Source: Ignavibacteria bacterium | GTDB lineage: Bacteria > Bacteroidota > Ignavibacteria > Kapaibacteriales > Kapaibacteriaceae | Direction: 5' to 3' | Length of the DNA: 64,000 bases | Assembly (NCBI GenBank): GCA_016191145.1 | Contig: JACPPD010000003.1 | Location: 288,778 to 352,777 of the forward strand | Shown: piece after piece, positions 1 through 10,169 of the stretch | Position numbering within the stretch: position 1 is the first letter of the stretch | How the letters are laid out: every line of letters starts with the position of its first letter | Translations under genes and position numbers: made by a program | The notes under the pieces: generated by a model | Seen by the model: only the letters and a program-made list of their open reading frames with translations | The model's database searches: none | Told to the model about the DNA's origin: nothing

Positions 1-732
1 CCGTGTATTGTCTGCGCAAACGGTCACGTCCTGCCACCAGATCTAATTGCCATTGCTCACGAACACAATGTGGCAATCCTCACAACTCCGTTCGATACAT
101 CGAAAACCATCTATGCCATTGGAGAATTTCTCGACGATCAGTTCTCGCAACAAGTCACGGTTCATGGTTCGTTTGTCGACGTCTATGGCGTAGGCATGCT
201 GTTCGTAGGTAAGAGCGGTATCGGCAAAAGCGAGATTACGCTGGATTTAATTGAGCGAGGACACAGGCTTGTTGCAGACGACATTGTTGTACTCTCAAAG
301 AAACGTGAATCAATTCTGATGGGTACTGGGACTACGCTGGTACGGCACTTCATGGAGATACGAGGACTTGGTGTAATCGACATCAGGCAGATGTTTGGTG
401 TTCGGTCAATACGATTTCAAAAACGTCTCGAAATCATTGTTGAATTAGAAGTATTTGAACAAAATCGAGAATACACACGGACTGGCCTCGATGAGTCTCT
501 CACTCCCATCATGGCTGTGGACATTCCTACGGTAAACCTTCCAATTTTCCCGGGTAAGAACGTTACCGTTATCTCCGAAACAATTGCATTGAATTACTTG
601 CTCAAGACCTATGGTTACAATGCTTCTCAGGAGTTATCTGAGCGACTGGACGAAGAAATTATTAAGCGATCAAAACACATAGGGTCTTATGAACAACGCC
701 ATGTTACTTATTTCCAGGGTGATGATGAATAA
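1..732 (+). CDS. hprK: HPr kinase/phosphorylase (5' end outside window)
   Basis: Bifunctional HPr(Ser) kinase/phosphorylase, which phosphorylates the PTS carrier HPr in the cytoplasm. The reading frame is open from base 1, so the N-terminal domain is cut by the window edge; the GTG at 70 in the ORF track is an internal Val, not a start. The C-terminal kinase domain has the P-loop GKSGIGKSE and the family signature EIRGLGVIDIR, followed by the basic SIRFQKRLEI stretch. The stop overlaps the next gene's ATGs (722/725), so the two are probably co-transcribed. In lineages lacking PTS sugar transporters this enzyme usually serves regulation; that role here is inference. Family assignment is secure. 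Confidence 0.95.
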   Translation, partial: PCIVCANGHVLPPDLIAIAHEHNVAILTTPFDTSKTIYAIGEFLDDQFSQQVTVHGSFVDVYGVGMLFVGKSGIGKSEITLDLIERGHRLVADDIVVLSKKRESILMGTGTTLVRHFMEIRGLGVIDIRQMFGVRSIRFQKRLEIIVELEVFEQNREYTRTGLDESLTPIMAVDIPTVNLPIFPGKNVTVISETIALNYLLKTYGYNASQELSERLDEEIIKRSKHIGSYEQRHVTYFQGDDE

Positions 733-2503
733 TTTTAGTAAATGTACACGGGTTGTTTGTTCGGCTGCATTGTTGTGTTGTTTACTAGTATTGTCTGCAT
801 GTAGCAGCCACGAATCTCAGCAAGTTGAAGACGCGAAGCCAGTGTTCGGCGAATGGGTGGTTGTTCATGAGTTGTCAGATCCCGAAGGACTCAATCCGGT
901 TGTTACCAACGACGCATCGGCCAGTGCAATTTTTAACAATGTCTTTGAACGGCTGCTTGATCAGGACTTTGAAACACTCGAGCTAATACCCGTCCTGGCC
1001 GAGGCACGACCAACGATTTCAGACGACCATCTGTCGTATACCTTTACCCTGAGAAAAGGAATTACGTTTAGCGACGGGCATCCGATGACCACTGCCGATG
1101 TGGTTTTTTCGTTTAAGGCGGTTAAGAATCCTCTAATCGTTGATGGTGCTGCGTTGAGAAACTACTTTCTCGATATGAAAGACATTACTGCAACTGACGA
1201 TAGGACGTTCACGGTAACAATGTCGCAGCCATACTTTCTGGCCGAGTATCAGCTTGGCAGCTATTGGATTATGCCCAAACATATTTTGGATCCTAAGGGG
1301 CTTACAGACAAGTACACAGTTGAGGAAACGAACGACGTTGTTCGCGCACAGCGTAATCCTGCCTTGAAAGAATTCGCTGAGTGGTTTAACACTGCTACTG
1401 TTAAACTCGACCCCAAGGTAAACATCGGGTCTGGTCCGTATGTGTATGAATCATGGTTCACGGGTGAATCTGTTATCCTCCGTAAGAACAACGAATGGTG
1501 GAGGCAGGGAACGGACAAATGGCATCCGGCATATCCAGGTAAAATAATTTATAAAGTTGTTAACGACAGAAACACCGCCGTTGTCTCGGTAAAAAACCAG
1601 GAAATTGATTTCATGGAATTTGTTCCGCCGCCCAAATACACCGAAGAAGTCGACACTACCGCACTGAAGCATCTGGCCAAGAAACCATTTAAAACTCAGG
1701 TTTATTCATACATTGGCTGGAATACACAGCGCTTCGTGCTTGCAGATAAGCGTGTTAGAAAGGCTCTCTCATATTTGGTCGATCGCAATGCATTGATGAA
1801 ACAGGTGCTCAGAGGGCTTGCCGAACCGATGAATTCGCCGGTATACATTGGAACTAAGGAGTATGACTCTACCATTCCGCCTATACCATACGACCCTGCA
1901 CGCGCACGCCAGCTACTTTCCGAAGCAGGATGGACAGATTCCAATGCCGACGGGTATTTGGACAAGATGGAGAATGGTAAACGCGTCGATTTGAGGTTTA
2001 AATTTTTATTGAATGCAGGGAATGAAGCACGGGAGCAAATTGCGCTGATTCTTGCAGATGAGTTTAAGCGTGTGGGGATCAGGGCAGAACTGCAAAAACT
2101 TGAGTGGTCTGTGTTTCTTGAAAATCTTAGGACGAGAAATTTCGATGCATATATTGGATCGTGGGTAAACGATCCTATTCCGACTGATCCGTATCAGCTA
2201 TGGCACTCATCGCAGGCAACTAATCACGGCTCTAACTATACAAACTTTAAGAATGAACGTGCCGACAAGCTAATGGAATTAAATCGCCTGGAGTTCGACG
2301 AAGCTAAACGAATTGAGTATATGAAGGAATTCCAGCGAATTGTTGTCGATGAACAACCCTATACATTTTTATGGATGCCATACTATCCGGCGGTGTATAA
2401 CAAGCGACTTAACAATGTACTGTTCTCGTATGTCCGTCCCGGATATAATCCAACACAATGGTGGGTTTCAAAGTCGCAGTGGAGGCTTGCAGCGGCCCCA
2501 TGA
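722..2503 (+). CDS. ABC transporter peptide-binding lipoprotein (SBP family 5)
   Basis: Extracellular solute-binding protein of the dipeptide/oligopeptide (DppA/OppA, SBP_bac_5) family. I chose ATG 722 (MMNNFSK) rather than the track start 689 because it directly precedes a lipoprotein signal peptide with lipobox LSAC at about residue 29; the upstream 11 codons lie inside hprK. The mature protein has the family pattern of an early DPEGLNPVVTNDASAS segment, then YTFTLRKGITFSDG and TADVVFSFKAV. At 593 aa it is of normal length. It overlaps hprK by about 10 bp and the next gene by 4 bp (ATGA). No permease or ATPase of a peptide importer is nearby, so partners must be elsewhere, or it acts as a stand-alone binding protein. 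Confidence 0.9.
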   Translation: MMNNFSKCTRVVCSAALLCCLLVLSACSSHESQQVEDAKPVFGEWVVVHELSDPEGLNPVVTNDASASAIFNNVFERLLDQDFETLELIPVLAEARPTISDDHLSYTFTLRKGITFSDGHPMTTADVVFSFKAVKNPLIVDGAALRNYFLDMKDITATDDRTFTVTMSQPYFLAEYQLGSYWIMPKHILDPKGLTDKYTVEETNDVVRAQRNPALKEFAEWFNTATVKLDPKVNIGSGPYVYESWFTGESVILRKNNEWWRQGTDKWHPAYPGKIIYKVVNDRNTAVVSVKNQEIDFMEFVPPPKYTEEVDTTALKHLAKKPFKTQVYSYIGWNTQRFVLADKRVRKALSYLVDRNALMKQVLRGLAEPMNSPVYIGTKEYDSTIPPIPYDPARARQLLSEAGWTDSNADGYLDKMENGKRVDLRFKFLLNAGNEAREQIALILADEFKRVGIRAELQKLEWSVFLENLRTRNFDAYIGSWVNDPIPTDPYQLWHSSQATNHGSNYTNFKNERADKLMELNRLEFDEAKRIEYMKEFQRIVVDEQPYTFLWMPYYPAVYNKRLNNVLFSYVRPGYNPTQWWVSKSQWRLAAAP

Positions 2504-3147
2504 AGCGACATGAACTGCGCGAAATTATAGCCGGAGGAGAATCATCTACAGTCGAGTTCAAACGTAAATTCACCTCTGCAGAAAAATTTGCCAGAGAAAT
2601 CATTGCGTTTGCCAATACTGTTGGAGGATATCTCATTATTGGCATCGATGACGACGGATCTATTGTCGGCATCGAAAGCGAAAAAGAGGAAGTGGAACTT
2701 GTTCGTATCGCTCAGCAGATGATTACGCCAGACCTGCCCCTTGATGTTGAAATAGTCGAGATTGAGTTCAAAGATGTCGTTGTTGTCCACGTCCCCAATA
2801 GTACCCAGAAACCGCATAGATTGACAAGCGCCGATCCCAAGGAGCGACCACACCAGCGAAAAGCGTTTATCAGGCAGGGTGAAAGCAGTGTGACGGCTTC
2901 GAGGGAAATGGTGCGGATTTTAGAAGGTATGAGCCCAGCGTCAGCACCGTTTACGCTGTCCATCGGCGACCGCGAACAGCGCTTGTTTACGTATCTGGAA
3001 CGGTACGGCCAGGCAAGCGTGAATGATTTTGCCCGCCTCGTAAACATTTCGCGTCGAAGAGCATCTCAGATCTTAGTCAAACTCGTACGCGCAGGTGTGC
3101 TGCACATCCACACTGCAAATGGGCACGATTTCTTCACTCTTGTTTGA
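2500..3147 (+). CDS. AlbA_2 (Schlafen-like) DNA-binding regulator
   Basis: Putative transcriptional regulator with an N-terminal AlbA_2 domain: the SSTVEFKRKFTSAEK and ANTVGGYLIIGIDDDGSIVG patterns at residues about 10-60 are typical. The C-terminus (about 150-215, RLFTYLERYGQASVNDFA then SRRRASQILVKLVRAG) reads as a winged helix-turn-helix. I prefer ATG 2500 (MKRHELREI) over the track start because it forms an ATGA overlap with the upstream stop and starts right at the domain. It lies at the end of the hprK operon and converges on the CAP-domain gene with 45 bp between. Regulatory targets cannot be read from the sequence. Confidence 0.8.
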   Translation: MKRHELREIIAGGESSTVEFKRKFTSAEKFAREIIAFANTVGGYLIIGIDDDGSIVGIESEKEEVELVRIAQQMITPDLPLDVEIVEIEFKDVVVVHVPNSTQKPHRLTSADPKERPHQRKAFIRQGESSVTASREMVRILEGMSPASAPFTLSIGDREQRLFTYLERYGQASVNDFARLVNISRRRASQILVKLVRAGVLHIHTANGHDFFTLV

Positions 3148-3192
3148 GTGTTAATCATCCGGGCCGACGTCAATAATCATCATTTGCGAAAG

Positions 3193-4989
3193 CTATTGCT
3201 GCTTAACAAAGAGAGTGTTGTAAATACTATTCGTTGTTGATATTCTCAGATTATACAATCCTGACGGAAGAACCGAAAAAACATCGGAACTCAGGTAATA
3301 TTCCTGATTATTCAAGATTGTATTAAATCTCTGCATGAGTTGGCCTGCTGCAGAAATTATCATTATCTCTGCTTCGCCGCTTGTGGGTGACTCCACAACA
3401 GCACCCGAACCATCGGTGATCGGATTGGGATAAATGTGCAACAGAGTTCCGCGTAACGGACCCTCTGCTACACTTGTTATGGTAGGCGTTACCTGAGCCA
3501 CAGCGCTCCAGATGCTGTTGCCGCATTCGTTAGCCGATCGGACAGCCCAGAAGAAACCTACCCCCGAAGGAATTGAGGAAACAGGCAGATCGTAAGAATT
3601 ACCCACTATCAGCGAGTCTTCGAAGAAGGGCGAGTTCATATTTGCCTGCGTCGAAAAACGAATGTAATACGATGTTGCATCGTTTACCGAGTTCCACCTA
3701 AACGTCAGACTCTTATCGAAATCTGCACTCACTGCACCCTTGGGACCAACAAGAGTAGGTGAGGGTGGGTTTTTACCATCTGTTGTAAACGAAAACACAA
3801 CCGACCAAGCTCCGGCCCCTGCATCGTTGATTGCACGGACCCTCCAAAAATATTTGGTTCCGCATGCCGGAACGCTCGATGTAATGGTCGTGCCAGTAAG
3901 AGTATCCTTGAACACAAGTGCCTGAGGAGTGAACGAACCTAATGATGCAATCTGAACTTCGTACCGATTTGCGAATTGCACAGGCTGCCACTCAAACGTT
4001 ATTAGAGTTCGTATAATCCTCGTTGCATTGTTTATGGGAGTTCGGAGCACTACCGTTCCGGGGACCTGAGCCGATGGGATAAAATCGACTTTATAATTAT
4101 CTCCTTCAAAAGTAATATCTTTTACAATATTGCCATTGAGTACGCCTCCAGAGGCCGTTATGGTAACACTTCCACTCCCTGAGAATGGAATTGCATATCC
4201 GCCAGATGAAGAAGTAACGGCGTAGTACTGTCCCCTTGAAGGCATTACGCGAACGCCGGCTATCCCCTCGCCGGGATCGTATATGCCGTTGAAATTTTGA
4301 TCGCTGTAGCATACACCAACGATGTATCTGACGCTTCGTATTGAAAAGTCCTGAGTGATAACGTATGGACCAGTAGTACCCTGCTGCAAACCTCCGCCGC
4401 TGTATATAATGCCAAGTCCAACTTCAGTGTAAACATCTGTATCGAAGTTGAGAATGTTTCGCCTATGGCCTAATTCAATTTGATTTTGTTCACCCCAATC
4501 AACGATGAAGCCGGCATATCCATACCACACAGAATTCGAATAAGCCGATACGTTTTCTCCATACATACCCTGAGGATAGTAATTTTCGCGAGCAAACCGA
4601 TCGGATATTTGTGAGCCATCGGATCCTACGTGTCCCTGAAAATTATTTGCAATCATGTCTGCAGTATGCTTTTCTGATGCAAGAAGCAATGAAGGATGAA
4701 ATGCCAACGGTGGACGCGAAGGATATGCTGTAAAAGCCTGCTTTGTTGCCTGCCTGTCTATTTGCCAATAGGTATAAGCCTGTTGTACTTCAGGATCGTC
4801 GGTATCTATCACTTGTATACCTGCCGCGGCAGGATTTGCGCGAGCATTGTTCATCAGTTCAAGCATGTATTGTTCATCATCCGAAGGATCTCCGTGCGAG
4901 TACTGCTCCGTCGGCTGAGTGTGAGCCGGAATAGCAGCACACACCAAAATGAATGCGAGAAATGGAAGGGGGCTTCTCAACGTTTTCAT
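3193..4989 (-). CDS. Secreted CAP/SCP-domain protein with FN3 repeats and T9SS sorting domain
   Basis: Predicted T9SS cargo. Signal peptide ends near AIPAHTQ. Residues about 38-215 form a CAP (SCP-like) domain: LMNNARANPAAAG, HTADMIANN, and the GHRRNILN motif. Next is an SdrD-like/carboxypeptidase-regulatory segment (about 225-300: SDQNFNGIYDPGEGIAGV), then two fibronectin type III-like domains (about 310-505, each with a YEVQIAS/YYIRFST-like strand and a KYFWRVRA/GFFWAVRS pattern). The C-terminus carries a type A sorting domain beginning LLHIYPNPITDG. Length of 598 aa is complete. CAP proteins have varied roles (binding, proteolysis) and the substrate is unknown. It lies upstream of an SDR gene on the opposite side of a 39-bp gap and converges on the AlbA_2 gene. 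Confidence 0.88.
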   Translation of the reverse strand: MKTLRSPLPFLAFILVCAAIPAHTQPTEQYSHGDPSDDEQYMLELMNNARANPAAAGIQVIDTDDPEVQQAYTYWQIDRQATKQAFTAYPSRPPLAFHPSLLLASEKHTADMIANNFQGHVGSDGSQISDRFARENYYPQGMYGENVSAYSNSVWYGYAGFIVDWGEQNQIELGHRRNILNFDTDVYTEVGLGIIYSGGGLQQGTTGPYVITQDFSIRSVRYIVGVCYSDQNFNGIYDPGEGIAGVRVMPSRGQYYAVTSSSGGYAIPFSGSGSVTITASGGVLNGNIVKDITFEGDNYKVDFIPSAQVPGTVVLRTPINNATRIIRTLITFEWQPVQFANRYEVQIASLGSFTPQALVFKDTLTGTTITSSVPACGTKYFWRVRAINDAGAGAWSVVFSFTTDGKNPPSPTLVGPKGAVSADFDKSLTFRWNSVNDATSYYIRFSTQANMNSPFFEDSLIVGNSYDLPVSSIPSGVGFFWAVRSANECGNSIWSAVAQVTPTITSVAEGPLRGTLLHIYPNPITDGSGAVVESPTSGEAEIMIISAAGQLMQRFNTILNNQEYYLSSDVFSVLPSGLYNLRISTTNSIYNTLFVKQQ

Positions 4990-5028
4990 TGTCGACCTGC
5001 GGAAAATATCAGGACATAAATCTACGGA

Positions 5029-5751
5029 TTACAGGTCTCCGTTCTGAGGCCTCATGATAATTTCTTCGATATGAGTCCGCGGATTGTCAAGGTTCGAAAC
5101 AAGAAATGCTACCACATCTGCAACGTCATCGGCAAGCATCATTTTAGAGCCCAATTCGTCGATTTCCTGCAAATCCCACATCTCCGTTGATGTTGCTCCA
5201 AGAATAATGTCGGTGACCTTTATACCATGGTCTCTGACTTCGTTACGCAGCACTCGGTTCATTGCCAGTAAACCTGCTTTAGACGATCCGTAGCCTCCGT
5301 TACCTTCATAAGCTGTGATTGCGGCAATAGAATTGATGGTAATAATCATCCCATTGTTGTGCTCGATCATCGAAGGAAGCACGGTCTTCGCGGAAAGAAA
5401 GCCCCCTGTCAAATTTATTTTCTGCATATCAACAAACTCGCCTTCACTCATGTCAACGAGGCTTTTCCAAATCCCCAGACCAGCGCTGTTTATAAGAACA
5501 TTAACTGGACCGAACACTTTCTCAGCGATGGCATGACTTCGCGCGAGGCTTGCGGCGTCGGCAACATCACATACTAATGTTTGTGATGTTTGCTTTGGCA
5601 ATAATCTTTCCACCTGCTTTAACGAGGCTTCGTTGCGGGCTGAGAGGGTTAGGTTGCACGTCGAACTCAATGCCTTGGCAATTGATAAACCGATTCCTCG
5701 CGAGGCGCCCGTTATCCAAATATGTTTGCGTATTGTATCCGGCTCAGGCAT
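5029..5751 (-). CDS. Short-chain dehydrogenase/reductase
   Basis: NAD(P)-dependent SDR of classical type, 240 aa. The N-terminal Rossmann motif WITGASRGIGLS (TGxxxGIG) binds the cofactor, NSAG supports the fold, and the active site has Ser in TINSIA and YGSSK (YxxxK). The FabG-like pattern and the GVKVTDI-type segment are generic for the class, so the substrate is not assignable. The start lies 3 bp after the stop of the GlmU-like gene (5755), implying co-transcription with it and pyrG upstream. Confidence 0.85.
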   Translation of the reverse strand: MPEPDTIRKHIWITGASRGIGLSIAKALSSTCNLTLSARNEASLKQVERLLPKQTSQTLVCDVADAASLARSHAIAEKVFGPVNVLINSAGLGIWKSLVDMSEGEFVDMQKINLTGGFLSAKTVLPSMIEHNNGMIITINSIAAITAYEGNGGYGSSKAGLLAMNRVLRNEVRDHGIKVTDIILGATSTEMWDLQEIDELGSKMMLADDVADVVAFLVSNLDNPRTHIEEIIMRPQNGDL

Positions 5752-5754
5752 CGG

Positions 5755-6918
5755 TTACCGCAAATCTGATTGATTGATGAGTAAAAGCAATTCTTCCGCC
5801 GTCTGCGAAAGTTCTGCGTCTCGCTTTCCCATCACTAAACGTGCAACTTCGATTGCTTTCTTGAATTCATACGCAGTTGTAGCCTTATCGTCTGCCCATG
5901 AATAGGAACGGATAAGCTTATCCGGGAACTCCGATAAAACGACGTTACAAAATATACCGCACACCGTTCCGGTAGAGAACTTAGTACCTATGGCAGATTT
6001 TGAATGGTCACCCATTAGTAAACCAATCATGATTCTCTGCGTGTCTTCTTCGCCCCATGGTAATTGGATTCGGATATGTCCGTATGTGTTCTTCAAATCC
6101 GATGTAATGGTTCCAGCGCCGAGGTTTACCCAATGCCCAAGGTAGGAATGGCCAAGAAACCCATCGTGCTGTTTGTTTGAATACCCTTGAATGATGCTGT
6201 GTTCGATTTCTCCTGCAACCTTGCATACGGGTCCAATCACGGACTCAGTTATCGAAGCATGTGCCTTAACGAGAGTGTTTCTTCCAATTACCGAAGGTCC
6301 GGTTATTACGGAATGGGGTCCAATTTGTGCGCCCGACATGATGATTACCTGTCCGCCGGATTCGTCAATTACACACGTATCGTGGATACTCGATCCCGTA
6401 AAATCATCTTCATCAACTAAATTAGCATCCCACGAAACTGCATCGCCAATGTGGTCTAACGCATGCCACAGCCGCGAAATGATGTGCCCCGTCACATCAA
6501 TCGTTCTGCAAGTATTCACATCAATCGTGTCAAGATACTGTGCTGCTTCCGATGGTGAGGCAGGGGGCTTGGGCAGGAAAGCCCCCACGGGATGACCGGA
6601 GCAGAAGAATGCAATCGGGTCGGTAGAGTGCATGCACGTATCTACGACTTGCTGCATCACTGTTGGCGACATGAGCACATTCGCAGTCATAATCAATGTT
6701 GGTTCCAAAACAAACGATGGCGTCTGCTGATTCCGTTCAACATATTCGCGCACATGGAGGTCGCGATGCGATGCAACCGTCACCACGCAATCGGGCACGC
6801 TCTTCGTCCACCGCTCCACAATCGTGAAGGCACCGCACCGCAGTTCCCATGAGCAGTGTGTTATCGAAAAGGGATACAGCCCTTCAACTCCTTCGTGTTC
6901 AATGAGAAGTACCTGCAT
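5755..6918 (-). CDS. GlmU-like bimodular protein (degenerate nucleotidyltransferase plus left-handed beta-helix)
   Basis: Homologue of the Bacteroidota GlmU family protein, 387 aa. The N-terminal half (LYPFSITHCSWELRCGAFTI) resembles a sugar-nucleotidyltransferase but lacks the canonical LAAGxGTRM pyrophosphorylase loop. The C-terminal half (about 190-350) is a hexapeptide left-handed beta-helix with acyltransferase-type features, including NLGAGTITSDLKNTYG, similar to the acetyl-CoA/UDP-sugar region of GlmU. It is therefore likely an acyltransferase or a sugar-binding homologue rather than a full GlmU. It lies between pyrG (4 bp upstream) and the SDR (3 bp downstream). The catalytic competence of the N-terminal half is uncertain. 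Confidence 0.8.
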   Translation of the reverse strand: MQVLLIEHEGVEGLYPFSITHCSWELRCGAFTIVERWTKSVPDCVVTVASHRDLHVREYVERNQQTPSFVLEPTLIMTANVLMSPTVMQQVVDTCMHSTDPIAFFCSGHPVGAFLPKPPASPSEAAQYLDTIDVNTCRTIDVTGHIISRLWHALDHIGDAVSWDANLVDEDDFTGSSIHDTCVIDESGGQVIIMSGAQIGPHSVITGPSVIGRNTLVKAHASITESVIGPVCKVAGEIEHSIIQGYSNKQHDGFLGHSYLGHWVNLGAGTITSDLKNTYGHIRIQLPWGEEDTQRIMIGLLMGDHSKSAIGTKFSTGTVCGIFCNVVLSEFPDKLIRSYSWADDKATTAYEFKKAIEVARLVMGKRDAELSQTAEELLLLINQSDLR

Positions 6919-6922
6919 GGCA

Positions 6923-8530
6923 TTACTCTTTGAGTGCCCGTTTCAGTGAGGCTTTTACAAATGCAGTGAACAGCGGATGACCCGTAACAGCACGAGATTT
7001 GAGCTCCGGATGAAATTGCACGCCAACAAACCATGGATGTTTTGCCAACTCGATGATTTCAACAAGGTGGCCATCGGGCGACACTCCGCTGCACTTTAGA
7101 CCGTGCGATTCCAGCAGTTCGCGAAAATCGTTGTTGAATTCGTACCTATGCCGATGCCGCTCCGAGATATGCTCGTATTTGTACGCTGCAAACGCTTTCG
7201 ATCCCGCTTCCAGACTGCAGGGATAGGCGCCGAGCCTCATCGTCCCACCCTTATCTACAACGCCCTGCTGATCGTGCATAAGATCAATAACGTTAAATTT
7301 GCCTTTTTTAAATTCCGATGAATTCGCTTCAGCAATTCCGGCAACATTCCTTGCAAATTCGATAACGGCACACTGCATGCCCAGACAAATGCCAAAGAAG
7401 GGGATTCCGTTTTCTCGCACATACTGTATTGCGTTGATCTTCCCCTCCACGCCGCGGGAGCCAAACCCTGGCGCTACCAGGATTCCATGCAGATCGGCAA
7501 GCTGCTCCGCGGCGGTTTCCTGAGTGATTGCCTCAGAATCAATCCAGCGTACAACAACCTTGGTGTTGTTAACAGCGCCGGCATGGATGAACGCTTCGGT
7601 GATGCTCTTATAACTATCCTTGTATCTGACGTACTTACCCACCAGCCCTATGGTGATGTGGTATTTGGGCGACTTGATTCTGTGAACGAATCGCGCCCAT
7701 GTTTCAAGGTCTATCTGCGAGCGTTTAAGACCCAGCTTTTCACAGACTATGTCGTCCAAACCCCGCCGTGCAAACATCATCGGCACTTCATAGATTGATT
7801 CGGCATCGAGAGCTTCGATGACGGAGCGTTCCTCGACGTTGCAAAAAAGAGCAATTTTTTGTCTGATGTCCTTATCGATTTTTTGCTCTGCCCGGCACAG
7901 AAGTATGTCGGGCATTATTCCGTGCTCCATGAGTGTCTTAACAGAGTGCTGACTCGGCTTCGTCTTGAGTTCGCCTGCACTGCGGATAAACGGCACGTAC
8001 GTTAAATGAACGTTCAGGACGTTGTTCTTTCCGAGTTCCAGACCCAACTGGCGCGAAGCTTCCAGGAAGGGCAGGGACTCGATATCGCCTACGGTACCGC
8101 CGATTTCAATGATCACCACATCGTACACGCCGTGAAATGCCTGCATGCGAGCTTTAATCTCATCGGTGATGTGTGGGATTACCTGAACGGTCTTACCAAG
8201 GTATTCGCCGCGGCGTTCTCTTGTGATTACATCATAGTACACCTGTCCTGCCGTTGCAGTGTTTTTTCGGCTCATACTCTCATCGAGATAGCGCTCGTAG
8301 TGGCCGAGGTCCAGATCCGTTTCTGCACCGTCATCGGTAACATACACCTCTCCATGCTGGAAGGGATTCATGGTTCCCGGATCGACGTTGATGTAAGGAT
8401 CGAACTTGAGAATTGTAACAGCAAACCCGCGCTGCTTTAACAGCAAACCAATGGAGGCTGAGGCAATACCTTTTCCAAGTGATGAAAGAACTCCGCCCGT
8501 AATGAAAATGTACTTCGACGTCTTTGGCAC
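6923..8530 (-). CDS. pyrG: CTP synthase
   Basis: Glutamine-dependent CTP synthase, converting UTP to CTP. N-terminal synthase domain begins [15 protein letters not shown] with the P-loop-like region, followed by [13 protein letters not shown]. The C-terminal class I glutamine amidotransferase has the nucleophile Cys in GICLGMQC and the His/Glu in [10 protein letters not shown] prefer GTG 8530 (VPKTSKYIF), giving 535 aa, the usual family length, with GAGG a few bases upstream. The ORF-track start at 8629 is a TTG and adds 33 non-homologous residues. First gene of the pyrG / GlmU-like / SDR cluster and divergent from the sugar-binding lipoprotein gene. Confidence 0.93.
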   Translation of the reverse strand: MPKTSKYIFITGGVLSSLGKGIASASIGLLLKQRGFAVTILKFDPYINVDPGTMNPFQHGEVYVTDDGAETDLDLGHYERYLDESMSRKNTATAGQVYYDVITRERRGEYLGKTVQVIPHITDEIKARMQAFHGVYDVVIIEIGGTVGDIESLPFLEASRQLGLELGKNNVLNVHLTYVPFIRSAGELKTKPSQHSVKTLMEHGIMPDILLCRAEQKIDKDIRQKIALFCNVEERSVIEALDAESIYEVPMMFARRGLDDIVCEKLGLKRSQIDLETWARFVHRIKSPKYHITIGLVGKYVRYKDSYKSITEAFIHAGAVNNTKVVVRWIDSEAITQETAAEQLADLHGILVAPGFGSRGVEGKINAIQYVRENGIPFFGICLGMQCAVIEFARNVAGIAEANSSEFKKGKFNVIDLMHDQQGVVDKGGTMRLGAYPCSLEAGSKAFAAYKYEHISERHRHRYEFNNDFRELLESHGLKCSGVSPDGHLVEIIELAKHPWFVGVQFHPELKSRAVTGHPLFTAFVKASLKRALKE

Positions 8531-8653
8531 ACGGCCCTCAGTGTTATGAAGTGTTGGATTTTTTCGGTACTCGGATGTGTACCAATTCAGGACGGGATCG
8601 AAACTACGGATGTCGGAGCGAAGCAACAACTGAAACGTTGCTAACTTGCCGAT

Positions 8654-9904
8654 ATGGTGCGTGCGGGAAGGTCATTTTTCAGTCTGGTTAGCCCCCTAAC
8701 AGGCTTAACAGTCCTTGCTCTGTTTACCTCTGCATGTTCACGGCAGGACAGCGGTGAGCCACGGGAGACTGTTATTCGATTTTGGCATTTCTGGAGTGAA
8801 CCTTCACAAAAGTTAGTGTTGCAGGAGATTGTTAGCGAGTTTGAGAGCACTACGGGCACGCGAGTAGAGCTTACGGAGTTATCGTGGAATGATGGTAAGG
8901 CAAAACTTCAGGCAGCATTCAACTCTGGTGCGCCTCCAGATGTTGTAGAGCTTGGCTCTGACTGGGTTGCACAGTTTTCGTCGGCGGGAGTGCTGATGGC
9001 TCTGCCGCTCGACAGTACGTTTACATCAGGATTTATTCCGTTCAGCCAGCCTCCTGCAATGTGGAATGGAAGGGTATTTGCATATCCATGGACTGTTGAC
9101 ACACGCGTGTTGTGGGTGAACACGGACTTAGTTGCAGCATCGGGTTGGAAGCAGCCCATCACCACTCTGAATGATCTGCTTGCAGCAAGTGAAAAAGTAC
9201 ACAGTAGTGGTTCGTTTGGATTTGGCGCCAATGGCGCAGACGTTCACAGATTGTACAAGAAAATTCTGCCGTTTATGTGGACGTTGGGAGGTGATGTTCT
9301 CGATGAAAACGGCCGGCCGCATTTAAACAGCGAAGCCAACATCAAAGCTCTTACTCTGTACGCAGACCTTGCACGAACAGGTTTTATTGAGACGCAGCGT
9401 CAGCTCGACGCCGCATACCTCAACGGCAAGGTCGCATTTTGGATATCGGGGTCCTGGTTAATACCAAGAGTTAGATCTCTTGCAAAATTTCGTTCAGAAG
9501 CTCATCTATTACCGGGATTTAATTCACATCCGGGAATCTCGTTTGCAGGCGGAGAGTACCTAGCCGTGAGCCGTGCAACACGCAACCAGCAGCGTGCACG
9601 AGAATTAGTAAAATTTCTTACCGAATCCGAACAGGCCATGAAGCTGTGTTCTGCCATTCCAGAAGCTGGATTCCCATCTGCACGCATAGCCTACCAGCAT
9701 GAATCGCTTATCAGCGATTCATTAAAAGCAGTCTTTGCAAGGCAGTTGGACAATGCACGAATGACGCCTGTTCATGCACGCTGGCTCGATCTGGAATTGA
9801 TTATCGAAAATGCAACGGTACGCGTGCTACTGGGCGAAGAAACGCCTCAGGAATCGCTGGAAAAAGCTCAGTTAGAAGCGCTGTTGTCTGTTACTGAGCA
9901 ATAA
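8654..9904 (+). CDS. Sugar ABC transporter substrate-binding lipoprotein (SBP family 1)
   Basis: Extracellular carbohydrate-binding protein of the MalE/UgpB class (SBP_bac_1), 416 aa. Lipoprotein signal peptide ends in the lipobox TSAC (LFTSACSRQ). Family features: [11 protein letters not shown] near the N-terminus, then a [13 protein letters not shown] strand, [12 protein letters not shown], and VAFWISGSW in the second lobe. Divergent from pyrG over a 123-bp gap. The 3' end overlaps a broken T9SS fragment on the other strand by 14 bp. The importer permease of matching class lies 28 kb away (36693); no ATPase or second permease is in the window. Confidence 0.9.
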   Translation: MVRAGRSFFSLVSPLTGLTVLALFTSACSRQDSGEPRETVIRFWHFWSEPSQKLVLQEIVSEFESTTGTRVELTELSWNDGKAKLQAAFNSGAPPDVVELGSDWVAQFSSAGVLMALPLDSTFTSGFIPFSQPPAMWNGRVFAYPWTVDTRVLWVNTDLVAASGWKQPITTLNDLLAASEKVHSSGSFGFGANGADVHRLYKKILPFMWTLGGDVLDENGRPHLNSEANIKALTLYADLARTGFIETQRQLDAAYLNGKVAFWISGSWLIPRVRSLAKFRSEAHLLPGFNSHPGISFAGGEYLAVSRATRNQQRARELVKFLTESEQAMKLCSAIPEAGFPSARIAYQHESLISDSLKAVFARQLDNARMTPVHARWLDLELIIENATVRVLLGEETPQESLEKAQLEALLSVTEQ

Positions 9905-10169
9905 GCCTGTGAACTACTCGCTCATTTTTATCGGTAGTTAATATCACAAGGTACATGCCTGACGGAATGTTGTTCAATGTGAACGCAATCTGGCCGTCGC
10001 CTGTGCCGCGGCGGACGTTTGATGCTAAGTCTGCAGGTTTTGTGCCCGACAAATCAAACAGAGAAAGATTGAGCATTCGGCTCGCGGCCAACTTGTATGC
10101 AATGGTAGCCCCTCCGTCGGCTGTTGGGTTGGGATACACGCGACTGTAGCTTAAAGGTCCTTCCGACGT
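9891..10169 (-). pseudogene. T9SS type A sorting domain fragment (3' part of a broken cargo gene)
   Basis: About 90 codons encoding a T9SS C-terminal domain: SRVYPNPTADGGATIAY, then LSLFDLSGT and IPSGMYLVILTTD, ending RLIAQ. It has no signal peptide or body of its own. The GTG at 10139 in the track is internal. The frame is open upstream only to a TGA at 10170-10172, and the same frame then continues into the repeat ORF 10170-10652. I read the two as one ancestral cargo gene split by a nonsense codon (inference). The last 14 bp overlap the convergent sugar-binding gene. Confidence 0.65.

Noticed and set aside
6191-6595. 134-aa plus-strand ORF over the GlmU-like gene
   Set aside because: Overlaps the beta-helix region in antisense; no homology.
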